Position numbers and translations under genes: made by a program. This document shows positions 33,899 to 44,258 of a stretch of DNA of 64,000 nucleotides, in pieces. The stretch is from Hymenopus coronatus (lineage: Eukaryota; Arthropoda; Insecta; Mantodea; Hymenopodidae), in NCBI GenBank assembly GCA_030762935.1, contig CM060890.1, forward strand, positions 63,428,765 through 63,492,764. Direction: 5' to 3'. Under the pieces are notes generated by a model. That model made no database searches and was not told where the DNA came from. It saw only the letters and a program-made list of their open reading frames with translations. The first letter of the stretch is position 1. The number at the start of each line of letters is the position of its first letter.

Positions 33899-34967
33899 AT
33901 GAGCGCCGCAATAGAAAATCCCGCCAAGTGTGAGGTGCGCGGTGTTATAAGATTTCTTTTGGCAAAACATCACTCAGCAGCCGAAATTCATCGTGAATTG
34001 TGTGCAGTATATGGTTCTAACATTATGAGTGAAGGTGTTGTCCGTCAATGGGTACGATTTTTTAAAAATGGAAGAACTAACATTCATGAAGAATACAGGA
34101 GTGGTAGGCCTACTCTTGTGAATGATGACCTGGTGGTCAAAGTGGATGGAAAAGTTCGTGAGAACCGTCGGTTCACGATAACGGAACTTTCCGATCATTT
34201 TCCGAAATCGGAGCCTTTTTCACGAGATAGTGACCAAACACCTAGGCTATCGCAAGTTTTGTGCTCGTTGGGTGCCAAAACTGCTGACTGACGACCACAA
34301 AACCAAATGAATGAGTTCTGCCATCGACTTTCTTTCTCGGTATGCCACTGAAGGAGAAGCATTTTTGAACAAAATTGTTACTGGCGATGAAACTTGGGTG
34401 GCCTACGTGAATGTTGAGACAAAACGGCAATCAATGCAATGGGGACATACCGCTTCTCCAAGCAAGTCAAAGAAAGCCCGTCAAACTTTGTCTGCGAGGA
34501 AAGTCATGGCTACGGTTTATTGGGATGCTAAGGGCATCTTACTCGTTGAATTTATGGTACGTGGCACGACTGTCAATTCTGAAGGCTACTGTGAAACGTT
34601 GAAAAGACTAAGAAGGGCAATCCAAAACAAGCGTCGTGGTCTTCTGCCATCTGGTGTTGTGTTTCTGCATGACAACGCTCGCCCGCACACAGCTCGAAGA
34701 ACAAATGAACTTTTGGCCAGTTTCAAATGGAACGTTTTTGACCATCCTCCCTACAGCCCGGACTTAGCTCCCAGTGATTTTCATCTGTTCCCATACAGAA
34801 CAGAGTGGCTTGCATCTCAGCGTTTCGGCAATGACGAAGAGCTTCATCACGCCGTGACGGGCTGGCTACGTTTACAGGCGGCAGAGCTTTATGCAGAGGG
34901 TATTTCAAAGACTGTTGAAAGGTATGACAAATACTTGAACTTCTTTAGAGAATATATAGAAAAATAG
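33899..34967 (+). pseudogene. Mariner transposase, inactivated
   Basis: DD34D transposase close in type to the mariner domain fused in primate SETMAR. The N-terminal helix-turn-helix region is KCEVRGVIRFLLAKHHSAAE through VREN and RRFTITELSDHFPK (about residues 8-100). The catalytic core has TGDETWV (first Asp), HDNARPHTA (second Asp) and YSPDLAPSDFHLF (third Asp), with 34 residues between the last two. It ends at 34967 with FFREYIEK. Two lesions: a small deletion shifts frame near 34213, and an in-frame TGA lies at 34308-34310, where relatives usually have an arginine codon, so a CGA-to-TGA transition is likely. The start ATG at 33899 lies about 105 bp inside the left TIR. Confidence 0.92.
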
Positions 34968-35055
34968 AAAAAAAATTTTATTTTTCATATATAAAAGTAA
35001 AATTGATTTATCTCAACTTGTTTAATATTTATTTTCAAACGGAAGTTACTTTCTG

Positions 35056-35497
35056 TGCGTGCGTGTCTGGTAGGCTCGTGGTGAGCCTGGGTGTTGTTGC
35101 TGTGTACCTACCCTGGTAAGGGTTTAACCACAGGTATGAGGTGATGGTTAAGGTTTTGTTTGAGGTTTCGAGCGTTGGTGTTAAGGAGGTAGCGCTGGTA
35201 GGCTCCTCGAGCGGTTGCATCTTCAGGAGCAGCATCCTGTCCTCTGCTCCGCTGGTGTTTATTTATTTTTTAAATATGGTGGTGAATTTTGATAGACCTC
35301 TCCCTATGGGAGGGGGGGAGAGCTTTGTTCAGCTATTACGCTGTTGGCTGGTTTAAAGCCGTTGTTACCGGGGGTGCCCACAAGCCATGCCGGGAACCCG
35401 GAACCGCCTTATTCGGCGTTCAGAGGGTAAGAACTCCCCCAGAGATCTGACAAGAGCGTTCTCATGTTCGCCCAATCTGGCGTAGAATTTTTGAGCC
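35056..35497 (-). mobile_element. Jockey-like LINE copy A, 3' end only
   Basis: The terminal 442 bp of a LINE: the last codons of the reverse-transcriptase ORF region plus 3' UTR. It is nearly identical to 35498-35935 at a period of 439 bp, differing by a few substitutions and a small indel in a G run. It is 5'-truncated and abuts copy B directly. The minus-strand 3' end reads CCAGACACGCACGCAC rather than poly(A). Confidence 0.88.
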
Positions 35498-36785
35498 GTG
35501 CGTGTCTGGTAGGCTCATGGTGAGCTTGGGTGTTGTTGCTGTGTACCTCTCCTGGTAAGGGTTTAACCACAGGAATGAGGTGATGGTTAAGGTTTTGTTT
35601 GAGGTTTCGAGTGTTGGTGTTAAGGAGGTAGCGCTGGTAGGCTCCTCGAGCGGTTGCATTTTCAGGAGCAGCATCCTTTCCTCTGCTCCGCTGGTGTTTA
35701 TTTATTTATTTAAATATGGTGGTGAATTTTGATAGACCTGTCCCTATGGGAGGGGGGGGGGAGTGCTTTGTTCAGCTATTACGCTGTTGGCTGGTTTAAA
35801 GCCGTTATAACCGGGGGTGCCCACAAGCCATGCGGGCAACCCGGAACAGCCTTTTTCGGCGTTCAGAGGGTAAGTACTCCCCCAGTGATCTGACAAGAGC
35901 GTTCTCATGTTCGCCCAATCTGGCGTAGAATTTTTGAGCCCGGCGCCTAATAACATCTTCCACATATGGGAGGGCCGAAGCTTCATGTAGTAGCCTCAAA
36001 GGGAAACGTCGACATACAGAATATATGGACCGGAGTCCTCTATTCTGCACCCGCTGTAACCAGAGAAGCCAGAAGTCTGCTGCCATATCCCACACTTCGC
36101 AGGCATAGAGCATCAGGGGGACTATAAGCGCCTTGAAAAGGCGTAACTTTAAGTGAACCGGCATCTGGGAGGCCAGCACAGGGTAAAGGGAGGCTACCGC
36201 CCCCTTCGTCCTGTCCGACGTTCCCCGCACGTGTTCACGAAAAGTTAGGCCCTTATCAAAAATGATGCCCAAGTATTTGATGGAATTCCCCCACTCTATC
36301 CTTTGGCCCTGATAGGAAAAGTTAGGTATCTGGTTTATTTCGGGGCGTTTTCTGGTGAACAGAACAGCATGACTTTTGCCCGGATTAACGGACATCCGCC
36401 ACTGACTGCACCAGTCCTGGACGAGACGGAGGTGTCTCTGTATGGGGTTGAAGGCTCTGCGTATGTTCCTGTCGGTGCGGTAGAGCAGGACGTCATCAGC
36501 AAACTGGGCCATGTTGACGCCCTGCACCGTAGGGAAGTCTGCCATATAAAGGCTAAACAAGGTGGGTAATAGAACAGAGCCTTCTGGGGCTCCGCCTCGT
36601 AGGGGTTTAGGTGTAGATGTTTGCCCCGCAACTGCAACTACAAAGGTGCGCTGGTGTAGGAAGCTGTGTATGATGTTTATTAACTGTGTGTGTAGGCCAA
36701 TCTGGACCGTCCAGTCCAGTGTGATTGGCAGGCTGAGGGCAGCCCGAGGTGTGTTAGACGTGTCCCTGTTCTCAGAGAGAACTTA
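35498..36785 (-). mobile_element. Jockey-like LINE copy B, 5'-truncated
   Basis: Same orientation as A and C. Contains a 3' UTR of about 300 bp (35498-35804) and the C-terminal part of a reverse transcriptase. The 5' boundary with copy C lies somewhere around 36740-36790 and could not be fixed. Same subfamily as copy A, different from copy C. Confidence 0.8.
35805..36740 (-). pseudogene. Reverse transcriptase C-terminal fragment (copy B)
   Basis: The minus strand reads without a break from about 36740: LHTQLINIIHSFLHQRTF, LRGGAPEGSVLLPTLFSLYM (motif B with the glycine-serine core), NMAQFADDVLLYRTDRN (catalytic FADD box, intact), FTRKRPEINQIP, GNSIKYLGIIFDKGLTFREH (thumb), MLYACEVWDMAADFWL, RRFPLRLLHEASALPYVEDV, and a C-terminus at ARMACGHPRL. 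Motif A with the first catalytic Asp lies beyond the truncation, so it cannot be functional alone. The ATG-initiated segments inside it are not real starts. Confidence 0.88.
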
Positions 36786-37021
36786 ACCACGTTCTGACGG
36801 GATTGTGGGTTTTGTAGGGTGGCGGGTGTGTTCTGGGGTTGTGGAGTGACAAGAGGAGGCGAATATTGCTCCTCGACGGTTGCCTTGATGGTGCAACGGC
36901 CCTTGTGCACCGCTGGTGTGTTTTTATCAAAATGTTTCTTGAGATTATAATTTTGAATCCAAGCAACTCTTGAAGAATAATAAGGAGCTTAGCCGTAGCA
37001 GCTGTTGGTGGTGCTCCTTCG
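36786..37021 (-). other. 3' UTR of LINE copy C
   Basis: Shares words with the 3' UTRs of A and B (CTCCTCGA, GGTTGC, CCGCTGGTGT on the plus strand) but is clearly diverged from them. Confidence 0.65.
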
Positions 37022-39719
37022 TTACCGGGGATGCCCGCAAGCCATGCGGGGAAGCCGGTATCGCCTGAAGCGGCGGTTAGTGGGATCGTAATCCCCAAGA
37101 GACCTAACGAGGGCGCTCCGATGGAATGGTAACCCTTCGTTGAATTTTGTTGCCCGACGCCTAATCTCGTCCTCCAGGTATGATAGACCAGAGGCTTCGT
37201 GCAGGAGTCTTGTTGGAAAGCCTCGAGGCACAGAATAGATTGCCCGAAGACACCTATTCTGTACCCGCTGAAGCAACAGCAGACTGGAGTCTGCCGCCAT
37301 GCCCCAGATCTCGCAGGCGTAGATTAATAAGGGGATAATGAGAGCCCTCAAAAGGCGCAACTTAAGGGGAACCGTCATCGAGGACCTCAGCATCGGGTAC
37401 AGTGAGGCCGCAGCCCCATTGCCCCGGCACCACAGCCCCCGGACGTGCTCCCTAAAAGTGACGCCCCTGTCAAGCTTCACCCCCAAGTAGGTGATGGTGT
37501 TGGTCCATTGTATCCTTCGTCTGAGGTACGTGAATGTGGGGAAGTTTGCGGGAATGCGGCGCTTGGTGAAGGGGATAGCGTGGCTTTTCTCCGGATTTAT
37601 GGACAATCGCCAACGCTCGCACCACTCTTGGATGAGGCAGAGGTGTCTCTGAATAGGGTTGAAGGCTCTGCGTGGGTGTTTGTTTGTACAGTATAACAGC
37701 ACGTCATGAGCTATGTTGACTTGCTGCACTGTTGGTAGGTCGGCCATGTAGATGCTAAAGAGCGTAAGGGAAAGTACAGAGCCTTCGGGGACTCCGCCTC
37801 TTACTGGCCTATGTGTTGATTTGTGTCCCGCAACTGAAACTACAAAAAATCTGTGTTTAAGATATGAGTGTAGTAGGTGTATGATGTGTGTCGGGAGCTC
37901 CAGTCGGATGAGTTTGAGGAGCAGACCCGCGTGCCAGGTCGTAGAGAAGGCTTTCTCCACGTCCAGCGACACCGCCGCAGTGTAGGCCCTGTCCTGGAAA
38001 CCCAGGGCAGCGGCCTCCACCCACTCTCAGTAGTTGCTGGGGTGTAGAATGCCCAGGACGAAAACCAAATTGGTGATCTGGGATGGCATGAATGTCGCCC
38101 AAGAGAGGGGACAAGCGGGCTAGTATTAGCCTCTCGAAAACCGTCGAGAGAACTGATAGGAGACTGATGGATCGATCGGTAGTTGGATGGGTGTAACGGG
38201 TCTTTCCCCGGCTTCAAGATGCATATCACCCGGGCCTCCCTCCACTCGCGTGGAAAGTGGCACAAGGTGAGGCACATGTTTAAAACCTTGGTTAGAAAGA
38301 GTACCGCTTTGATGGGAAGGCATCGGAGCATGGCGGGGGTTAGTCCGTCAGGACCCGCTGCCTTTTTGGGGTTGAGGCGCCGGAGTGCGCCCTGGAGTTC
38401 ACTGGGTCGGATGACGGGAAGTCGGTCCGCCTCGTCGGGGGGACGTCGAAGGTATCGACGCACCTCCCACCGAGCACGGTCCGAGAAATCTTCGTCCTGG
38501 GGGTCTTCTCGTGGTCTCATAGTCCTTTCGAGGTAGTCAGCGAACACATCGGCTTTGGCTCGGGGTTCATAAGCCAGGCCTTGGGTGCCTTGGATTGGGG
38601 AGGTGATTTGACCTCCGCGGTGCCGGAGAGCTTTGGCAATCCTCCACACGTCGCCATCCTCGAGCCTCAAGCGGGTCATAGTCTCCTCCCACGCTCGCAC
38701 CTGTGCTCGCGTAGTCGGGTCCGGACCTCTCGGCGTAAACGCCTCAGGAGTGCTCGGTTATGTGGCGTGCGGTGACGCTGGTATAGTCTGCGGGCAGCCC
38801 AGGAACGGCGTACAAGCAGATGGAGTTCTAGGGGTAGGACATCTGGGTGTAGAGGAGCTGGGGTGTGAACAGTTAGGTTATGGGCAGTTCGCACCACGAT
38901 GGAGGTAAAGGATTGGACCGTAGCCTCTAGAGATGGGATGTCTGTGATCCTAGGGTTCGGCGGGATGGAGTCGTTGAGGCAAACCCTGACGCATTCCCAG
39001 TCAACGTCGCGGTTTTGAACTGAGACGTCGTGACTGGCAACCCGTGTGTTAACCTCAGCTAACACGGGGTTATGATCGGAATGAAGTGCATTGATCGATG
39101 TGAGAGATGTATGAAAAGGGAATTGTTTGATGATCGCGAAGTCAATAACGGATGCCCGTCCTTGACCTCGTGGATGGTGTGTGGGTTGCCAGGGGCCCTC
39201 TACTCTGAGTTGAGGGTCCGCATCTATCATGCGTATGATATTGCCTCGGGCGTCCACCCGGGGGCCGCAATGCCAACGCGGATGTTTGGCATTGAAGTCC
39301 CCGGCCAGGATGACATTTGGATGAAAGGCTAGGATGGAAAGGTAATCGTTTAGTACGAACTGCCTATGGGGTGGATGGTATACAGACACCAGTAAAACTT
39401 CTGTACCGCCTAGGTCAACACAGACAGCCGTGGCTTCCATGGTTTGAAGAGGTGGGAGCTGGATGGGTTTGTGGACTACCCTGTTTCTCACGAAGATCGC
39501 TGTGCCACCTCCTCGGCGGCCCACACGATCCACTCTGAGGCAGTTGTAGCCCGGAAGTCGGAATGAGGTATCTGGACGGAGATGTGTTTCGCTGACTAGC
39601 ACGAGGTCTAGGGCAAATGAGCCGGCAAAATGCTGGAGCTCACTCCCCTGACCGCTCAGGCCACACGCGTTCCAGAACGCGAATCGGAAAGAGGTACGAG
39701 ACCTATTTCGACTCGCCAT
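37022..39719 (-). pseudogene. LINE ORF2: endonuclease-reverse transcriptase, frameshifted
   Basis: Would nick target DNA and copy the element RNA at the nick. The endonuclease spans about residues 12-220: FAFWNACGLSGQG (catalytic Asn), LVSETHL (Glu), ILAGDFNAKHPRWHC (Asp and Asn), SDHNPVLAEV (Asp-His). After a frame change near 38690 the reverse transcriptase follows: LNPKKAAGPDGLTPAMLR and CILKPGKDPLHPSNYRSI. Further frame changes near 38150 and 38030 separate FGFRPGHSTPQQLL and SLDVEKAF (motif A Asp), then GGVPEGSVLS (motif B). Motif C reads NIAHDVLLYC where copy B has NMAQFADDVLLY, so the residues QFAD or equivalent are lost. ORF2 starts 17 bp inside ORF1. With at least three frame changes and a destroyed active site it is dead, unless indels are assembly errors. 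Confidence 0.92.
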
Positions 39720-41529
39720 TCTGGGTGGTCTGGACGATCACGGTCAGGAGGGCAAGTCCCTCCATGGCGACAGCCATCTTTGCGGCTGGGTCTGTGTTAT
39801 ATAGGAATCTGACCAGCAGATCACAGATGCTCCGGCCGTGGTTCAGCAGAAGCTGCTGTATCCACGCCATCACATCAGACATCTGCAGGACAGGAGGAGT
39901 GGCGGGGGTTATGTTTCTGGGTGAGGGTGTAGGAGGAGTGCTTCGGGGCGCTGGCACGCCGCCAGCCGCCTCCTGCCCCTGTTGTCGCTCGGGTACGGGA
40001 GTACCGTTCCCTTGCGCAGCCCTGGGGGAGAAGTTAGGCTGCCTGGCCGGCCAGCGCACCTCAGCTTGGTTGGGGGGCTTTTGTTTGGGTTTGGCTGGAG
40101 CTTCTTTGTTGCGTGGGGGTTGGTTGGTGTTGTTACCATCCCGTGGCTTCGCAGGGCCACGCTCAGCCCTTTGCGCCGTAGTGGTGTTGGTGGCTATCCT
40201 TTGTTGCGCCGGCTGTCTTGCAGGAGGGGCAGGTGCAGTTGTTGGCGCCTCTGGGCGCTGGTTGGCTACAGGTGCTGTTCTTGTGACCTGCTGTAGTTCT
40301 GGCGGCGGTCTCCTGGCCGCTATGACAGCGATCCTCTTAGGACAGCCACCATAACAAGCAATATGATCGCCACCACAGTTTGCGCAAATCGGCTTCGCGG
40401 TGGGAGCTATCTCGCAGACCTCTTTAGGGTAGGCGCCTCCGCACCTTAAGCAGCGCAGGTTACGGAAGCAAAAGTGACTGGAGTGGTTAAACCCCAGGCA
40501 CCAGTGACATTGAGGGGGCCCGCCAGAGCCCTTGGAAGGTTCAATTTTGACCCTGAGGTAACAGATGGCGGTGACGCCATCTATCTTGGCCTCAGGGTCA
40601 TTAGCCCGCTCCACTACTACGAGGAAGAGGGGGAGGGGAGATTTGGGGCCTTGCCCATCTGGAGCGGACCTGGTGAGCTGCTTCACCAGTCTTGGGGTGA
40701 TGCCCTGGCGGATGAGGTCTGTCGAGATATCCTCCACCGAGGTGTCGACTGGTAGGCCACGAATGACCCTGCGGAGGTCACGGGACTTATCCAGTCCAAA
40801 GGTAAAATGAGGAACACTTTTCCTCTTGAGGGCTTGCAATATGAGGTTATAATCCTCTATAATCTTCGCCTGGAAGACGTAGCGGTGCTTGTTCTTCCGA
40901 ACCGTGCACTGACTCGATAGGGATGGCATTACCTCCTTGAGGAAGCCTACCACCCCCTTAAAGTCGTCCACGATAATCGGTGGAACGTGCCTCCTCGACC
41001 CAGGATTCTGGGCGGGCCCAGAATCTCCGGGGCGGGATGTTGTCTGGGATTGGCCAGAGGGCACGCCCTCTGCAGCCAATCGGGTTTGCCTCTTCTCCTT
41101 CCTCGAGGCCACTACACGAAAATCGTCCTCTCCGTCTGTGGAGAGGCCGGAAGAGGACTCCTCATGATCTACCATCATGGAGCATGAGTGGTACGACAGG
41201 ACCGAGGTCCTGCCGCTGCGGTGTGAAATATTACTGCACACACTGGCACAGTCGTCGTCGGAGTCGTGCTCCGGAATTTGGTCTGCACGTGAAACTGGTT
41301 CTCGCGGGAGGCCCTCATTGGTGTCTTGCTTGGATGAGTCCAAACAGATGATCTTGCCTTTACCGCCTTGGCGTTCCTGGCTAGATCGCTTTTTGCCCTC
41401 TACAGTAGCAGGGCCACTGGAGGGCAGGGTGGCTGCACCAGTGCTGGTGCTGGCAACGGCCGTTGCTTCATCATAGGCAGGCCCGCTTGGGGCTTTGCCT
41501 TTGGATGGTTTGGATTTGCTCCTGGTCAT
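39703..41529 (-). CDS. LINE ORF1: nucleic acid-binding Gag-like protein, uninterrupted
   Basis: A 608-residue ORF without stops. The N-terminal third is low-complexity and charged (MTRSKSKPSKGKAPSGPAYD, acidic-serine stretches). The middle (about residues 190-330) holds VDDFKGVVGFLKEVMP and FTFGLDKSRDLRRVIRGLPV, as in Jockey-type Gag proteins. Three CCHC-type zinc knuckles lie at about residues 340-395: CHWCLGFNHSSHFC, CLRCGGAYPKEVC (atypical, no His in place) and CANCGGDHIACYGGC. A proline/glutamine/alanine-rich segment follows (about 405-540). In the family this protein coats the element RNA and forms the retrotransposition particle. The ATG at 41529 is the first in frame; ORF1 and ORF2 overlap by 17 bp, which suggests coupled translation. 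It is the only sizeable intact coding region in the window. Confidence 0.9.
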   Translation of the reverse strand: MTRSKSKPSKGKAPSGPAYDEATAVASTSTGAATLPSSGPATVEGKKRSSQERQGGKGKIICLDSSKQDTNEGLPREPVSRADQIPEHDSDDDCASVCSNISHRSGRTSVLSYHSCSMMVDHEESSSGLSTDGEDDFRVVASRKEKRQTRLAAEGVPSGQSQTTSRPGDSGPAQNPGSRRHVPPIIVDDFKGVVGFLKEVMPSLSSQCTVRKNKHRYVFQAKIIEDYNLILQALKRKSVPHFTFGLDKSRDLRRVIRGLPVDTSVEDISTDLIRQGITPRLVKQLTRSAPDGQGPKSPLPLFLVVVERANDPEAKIDGVTAICYLRVKIEPSKGSGGPPQCHWCLGFNHSSHFCFRNLRCLRCGGAYPKEVCEIAPTAKPICANCGGDHIACYGGCPKRIAVIAARRPPPELQQVTRTAPVANQRPEAPTTAPAPPARQPAQQRIATNTTTAQRAERGPAKPRDGNNTNQPPRNKEAPAKPKQKPPNQAEVRWPARQPNFSPRAAQGNGTPVPERQQGQEAAGGVPAPRSTPPTPSPRNITPATPPVLQMSDVMAWIQQLLLNHGRSICDLLVRFLYNTDPAAKMAVAMEGLALLTVIVQTTQNGESK

Positions 41530-41989
41530 GGTGGAATAGGTTGAGGACAGGGATACTTGCCCTGCACCCTAGGGTGCAGTGCACAAAAACACACCTTGGT
41601 TTACCCTCACCTGCAGGCAGCAGGGGCTAAGAAGCAGGCCGAAACAGAGGACCGGACGCTTTGTTAGCGCGCCTTACCCGAACCTAAGAGGTTGGGTGGC
41701 TGTGGCCTTGTTTCGGCAACCCGCTGCCTTTGCACTTCCGATGGTCTCGAAGTGCACTCCGCTCTTATTGGAGTGGATCACCTGAAGCAGCCCAGTAGGG
41801 TTTCTTCAAGTGGTGGTGGCCGGCCAATCAGGGTCCTCGGTGTTAAGCTGGTGATGTTTGGCTGATGCTTCTCTGGTTGGTAGTAACGAAGGCAGGCTTC
41901 TGCATGTGGCGCTAAAAAGTGCCTGGAATGCCAGAGGTGAAGCCGAAACGAAACCGAAACCCAATGCGAGAAAACCAGGAAACGAAACA
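41530..41989 (-). promoter_or_regulatory. 5' UTR and probable internal promoter of LINE copy C
   Basis: About 460 bp ahead of ORF1 with no ORF of its own. Jockey-clade elements are known to carry an RNA polymerase II promoter inside this region; I saw no diagnostic motif, so promoter function is inferred from position only. Confidence 0.4.
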
Positions 41990-42040
41990 TCTGGACCGTA
42001 ACCGCCCTCGTAATTCCTTAAGCGATAGTCAAATACTTTA

Positions 42041-42180
42041 TGACCGAACGAGCTGGCTCAGGTGGCTCGCATTCCAGAGGTCCTGGGTTCGAAACCCGGT
42101 TTTATGTGGTTTCCCTCAGGCACCAAGCTAAATACCGCATGGAATATTTAATACCACCTCCTAAATTTCCATGCACAGTC
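42041..42180 (+). repeat. tRNA-derived SINE
   Basis: CGAGCTGGCTCAGGTGGCTC contains a consensus box A (TGGCTCAGGTGG), and CTGGGTTCGAAACCCGG a box B with a perfect T-arm pairing. A short body follows (GTGGTTTCCCTCAGGCACCA). Inserted just after the split REP-A head piece. Confidence 0.65.
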
Positions 42181-42464
42181 TAAAACAACAGTAAAACTGA
42201 AAAATAGGTGGTAATAGTGATTACGCTGCCATCTATCCACATGTACTGAAAGCAGCTAGACAGAACGGGACCCCCAGCACCATCGGATTGTGCGGGGAGC
42301 AAAGTATTATGGTGTAGACATGACACCTTGAAGGCCGGATGTATATTGTCCAAGTTCAGATGGTGAAAAACACTAATTGGATAGCACTCTAACACCTTGG
42401 CGTGAAGTGAAAGTGGAGGCGAATGCTCAAGATGAATCTTTCATTCGTCATAGAATATCTTAAT
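42181..42464. other. Unassigned interval
   Basis: No feature recognised; may include the rest of the SINE body. Confidence 0.4.
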
Positions 42465-42692
42465 CCAGTGGCACTTGAATCAAAATCGTTTGAATATCTT
42501 TTTAGGAATTCAAAACTAATGTAAGGGCGTCGCATCCTTGGAAGATGGAGAACTTAAGTACTAAGTTTGGTATTTAACTGACCTTTCATTTTGATTTGTG
42601 TTGTTCACAGACACACGGACGCACACTGACATTTTTCTAAAACGGCTTTATTAAATCTGAAAATATACTTTATCGTTTGTAGAGAAAGCAAA
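42465..42692 (+). repeat. REP-A tail part
   Basis: acttgaatcaaaatcgtttg, cgcatccttggaagatggag, aagtttggtatttaactgac, tgtagagaaagcaaaaaac. The palindromic tail hairpin is deleted, leaving only the last 20 bp. Confidence 0.75.
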
Positions 42693-43187
42693 AAACAAGT
42701 CCTGTCATTAATTAACTAAATTAATATTGTGATATGCAGTTTTCTCTCTAGGGACAGAGAAGTTTGAACCGGAAATTAGTTGGAACACTTTTCCTTTATC
42801 TAAATCTGCATTACTCAGAGGGGAAAATGGAAAATAGTTCTCTGGAAGCGATGTTGATAAGGAAAGGATGGGGTCCCGCACAGCTGCAGTTGTTTGCAAT
42901 GCCTGTCGAAGATCCATAGGATCATGATAACATCTTGGCTTTCCTCACATTCGTTCCTTCGTGTGTTTCCCAACGTCCGCAAATGGTGAAACCGTGAGGC
43001 GGTAGGTACACAATAAATACAATTGTAACACCTCGTCTGTGGGCGTGAGTTATGAGAAACATTCCCATCACTGGAAGAAAATGGAAGTACATGTCCCTCA
43101 ACAAAAAATGAAACTAGTGCACGACCTCAACGTGTGTTGTCTGTACGCATTATCTCAACAAGTTCTGTGGCGTGGTTAAACAATGTA
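42693..43187. other. Unassigned interval
   Basis: About 0.5 kb with short ORFs on the minus strand only; nothing recognised. Confidence 0.4.
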
Positions 43188-43352
43188 CACATAACTCGAT
43201 ATAGAGATTATACAAAAAGACACATTTAAAAAAAAAAAAAACGTTATTAGAAGAACTTGCCTGTTTTTCAATCTGCACTTCTATCCAGAACAAACAATCC
43301 AAGAAAGTAAGATGAATCCAAACTTGGTAACTAAGTTCAGCATCTGAAGATT
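43188..43352 (-). repeat. REP-A remnant
   Basis: cataactcgatatagagatt, then aaacttggtaactaagttca and gcatctgaag. Very diverged. Confidence 0.5.
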
Positions 43353-43364
43353 AAAAGTAAAACC

Positions 43365-44258
43365 TGATGTGCTCCATTCATATGACTTTCTATACATCTC
43401 TGCAAACAAATTATAGTTAAGCAAAAGCGTATTCTTCTATTTACTTCCTGCTAATTTAGAAACATTAGCACAAATGGTCTTATTACTTGCTTACTTGCAA
43501 GTAGAAGGCAAGTAAGAGAGTACCATAGGTTAAAGTGATAGTCAAAAGCTGGTTGATATGTGGTTGAAGTTCCTTTGTTTGTATGGACAGGAGTTCACAA
43601 ATTCTGTATGAGAAAAGTATAAGTTTTTCAGAGCTGAAACAAAAAACAAGGAATATCTAAACAACGATCAAATCCACAAAAAAGTATATGTTATATAAAT
43701 TGTGTGTTTTTATACGCTCTACGTTTTTTGTGTGTTAAGTTTTTCTCCATCTCTTACGGTTTAGCAGCTATGCAAAATTCCGTAAAATTCATCCAGAAAA
43801 CAGTAGTCTTCAGAGGCTATTCCCAGAAAATTCAAGATATATGTTTTATTTCTTAGGTAAATATCTTTAATATTTGACATTTTAATCAAAATCGTTAGTC
43901 ATTTTTAAGAAAATCAAAATTTTTGAAAAATTTTCCATGTAAAGGGTAGTTTAGGGTGGGGAGAAAATCAACTTTTTTTATTTTTTCCATGTAAAGGGTA
44001 GTTTGGGGTGGGGGGATTTTTCTCAAAATGTTCGTGTCGCATCCCTGGAAGATGCTAAACTTAAATACCAACTTTGGTATTTTACCGACTTTTGGTTTTT
44101 GAGTCATCGTGTTCACGGTCACACGGACCTTTTTCTGAAAATACTTTTTTGGACACAGGGGACCCTAAAACGTATATTTCCGGTGAAATCTCGAATTTTT
44201 GGGTGGAGCGCAATACCTTCTCTGTACACTATGTACATATAGAGAAAGTAAAAAGTAC
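43365..44258 (+). repeat. REP-A copy with internal 55-bp duplication
   Basis: Head aaacctgatgtgctccattc, tail acatatagagaaagtaaaaa. The segment ccatgtaaagggtagtttag at about 43936 is repeated as ccatgtaaagggtagtttgg at about 43987. Confidence 0.9.

Larger units (their letters stand above)
36786..41989 (-). mobile_element. Jockey-like LINE copy C, near full length
   Basis: About 5.2 kb: a 5' UTR (41530-41989), ORF1 (41529-39703), an overlapping ORF2 (39719-37022, frameshifted) and a 3' UTR (to about 36786). The two-ORF layout, an apurinic-like endonuclease before the reverse transcriptase, no RNase H, and three CCHC knuckles fit the Jockey clade. Its 5' end lies inside the split mariner TIR. 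Confidence 0.88.
33763..42010 (+). mobile_element. DD34D mariner transposon, right TIR split by LINE insertion
   Basis: The left TIR starts at 33763 (CGAGGGCGGTCCAGAAAGTA) after TA at 33761-33762. The right TIR is in two parts: CAAACGGAAGTTACTTTCTG at 35036-35055, and CTGGACCG...CGCCCTCG at 41991-42010 followed by TA at 42011-42012. The outer part has a 4-base insertion (TAAC). Between the parts lie 6.9 kb of LINE sequence. Without it the mariner is about 1.3 kb, normal for the family. Confidence 0.9.
33607..42036 (+). repeat. REP-A head region split by the mariner
   Basis: 33607-33762 (ggccgtgttgcgctcacatg, tgccatttagcac) and 42011-42036 (attccttaagcgatagtcaa) join when the mariner and one TA are removed. 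A SINE starts at about 42041. Confidence 0.7.

Noticed and set aside
39617..41476. Several plus-strand ORFs of 60-245 codons opposite the LINE coding region
   Set aside because: Antisense shadows of GC-rich ORF1/ORF2, with no motifs.
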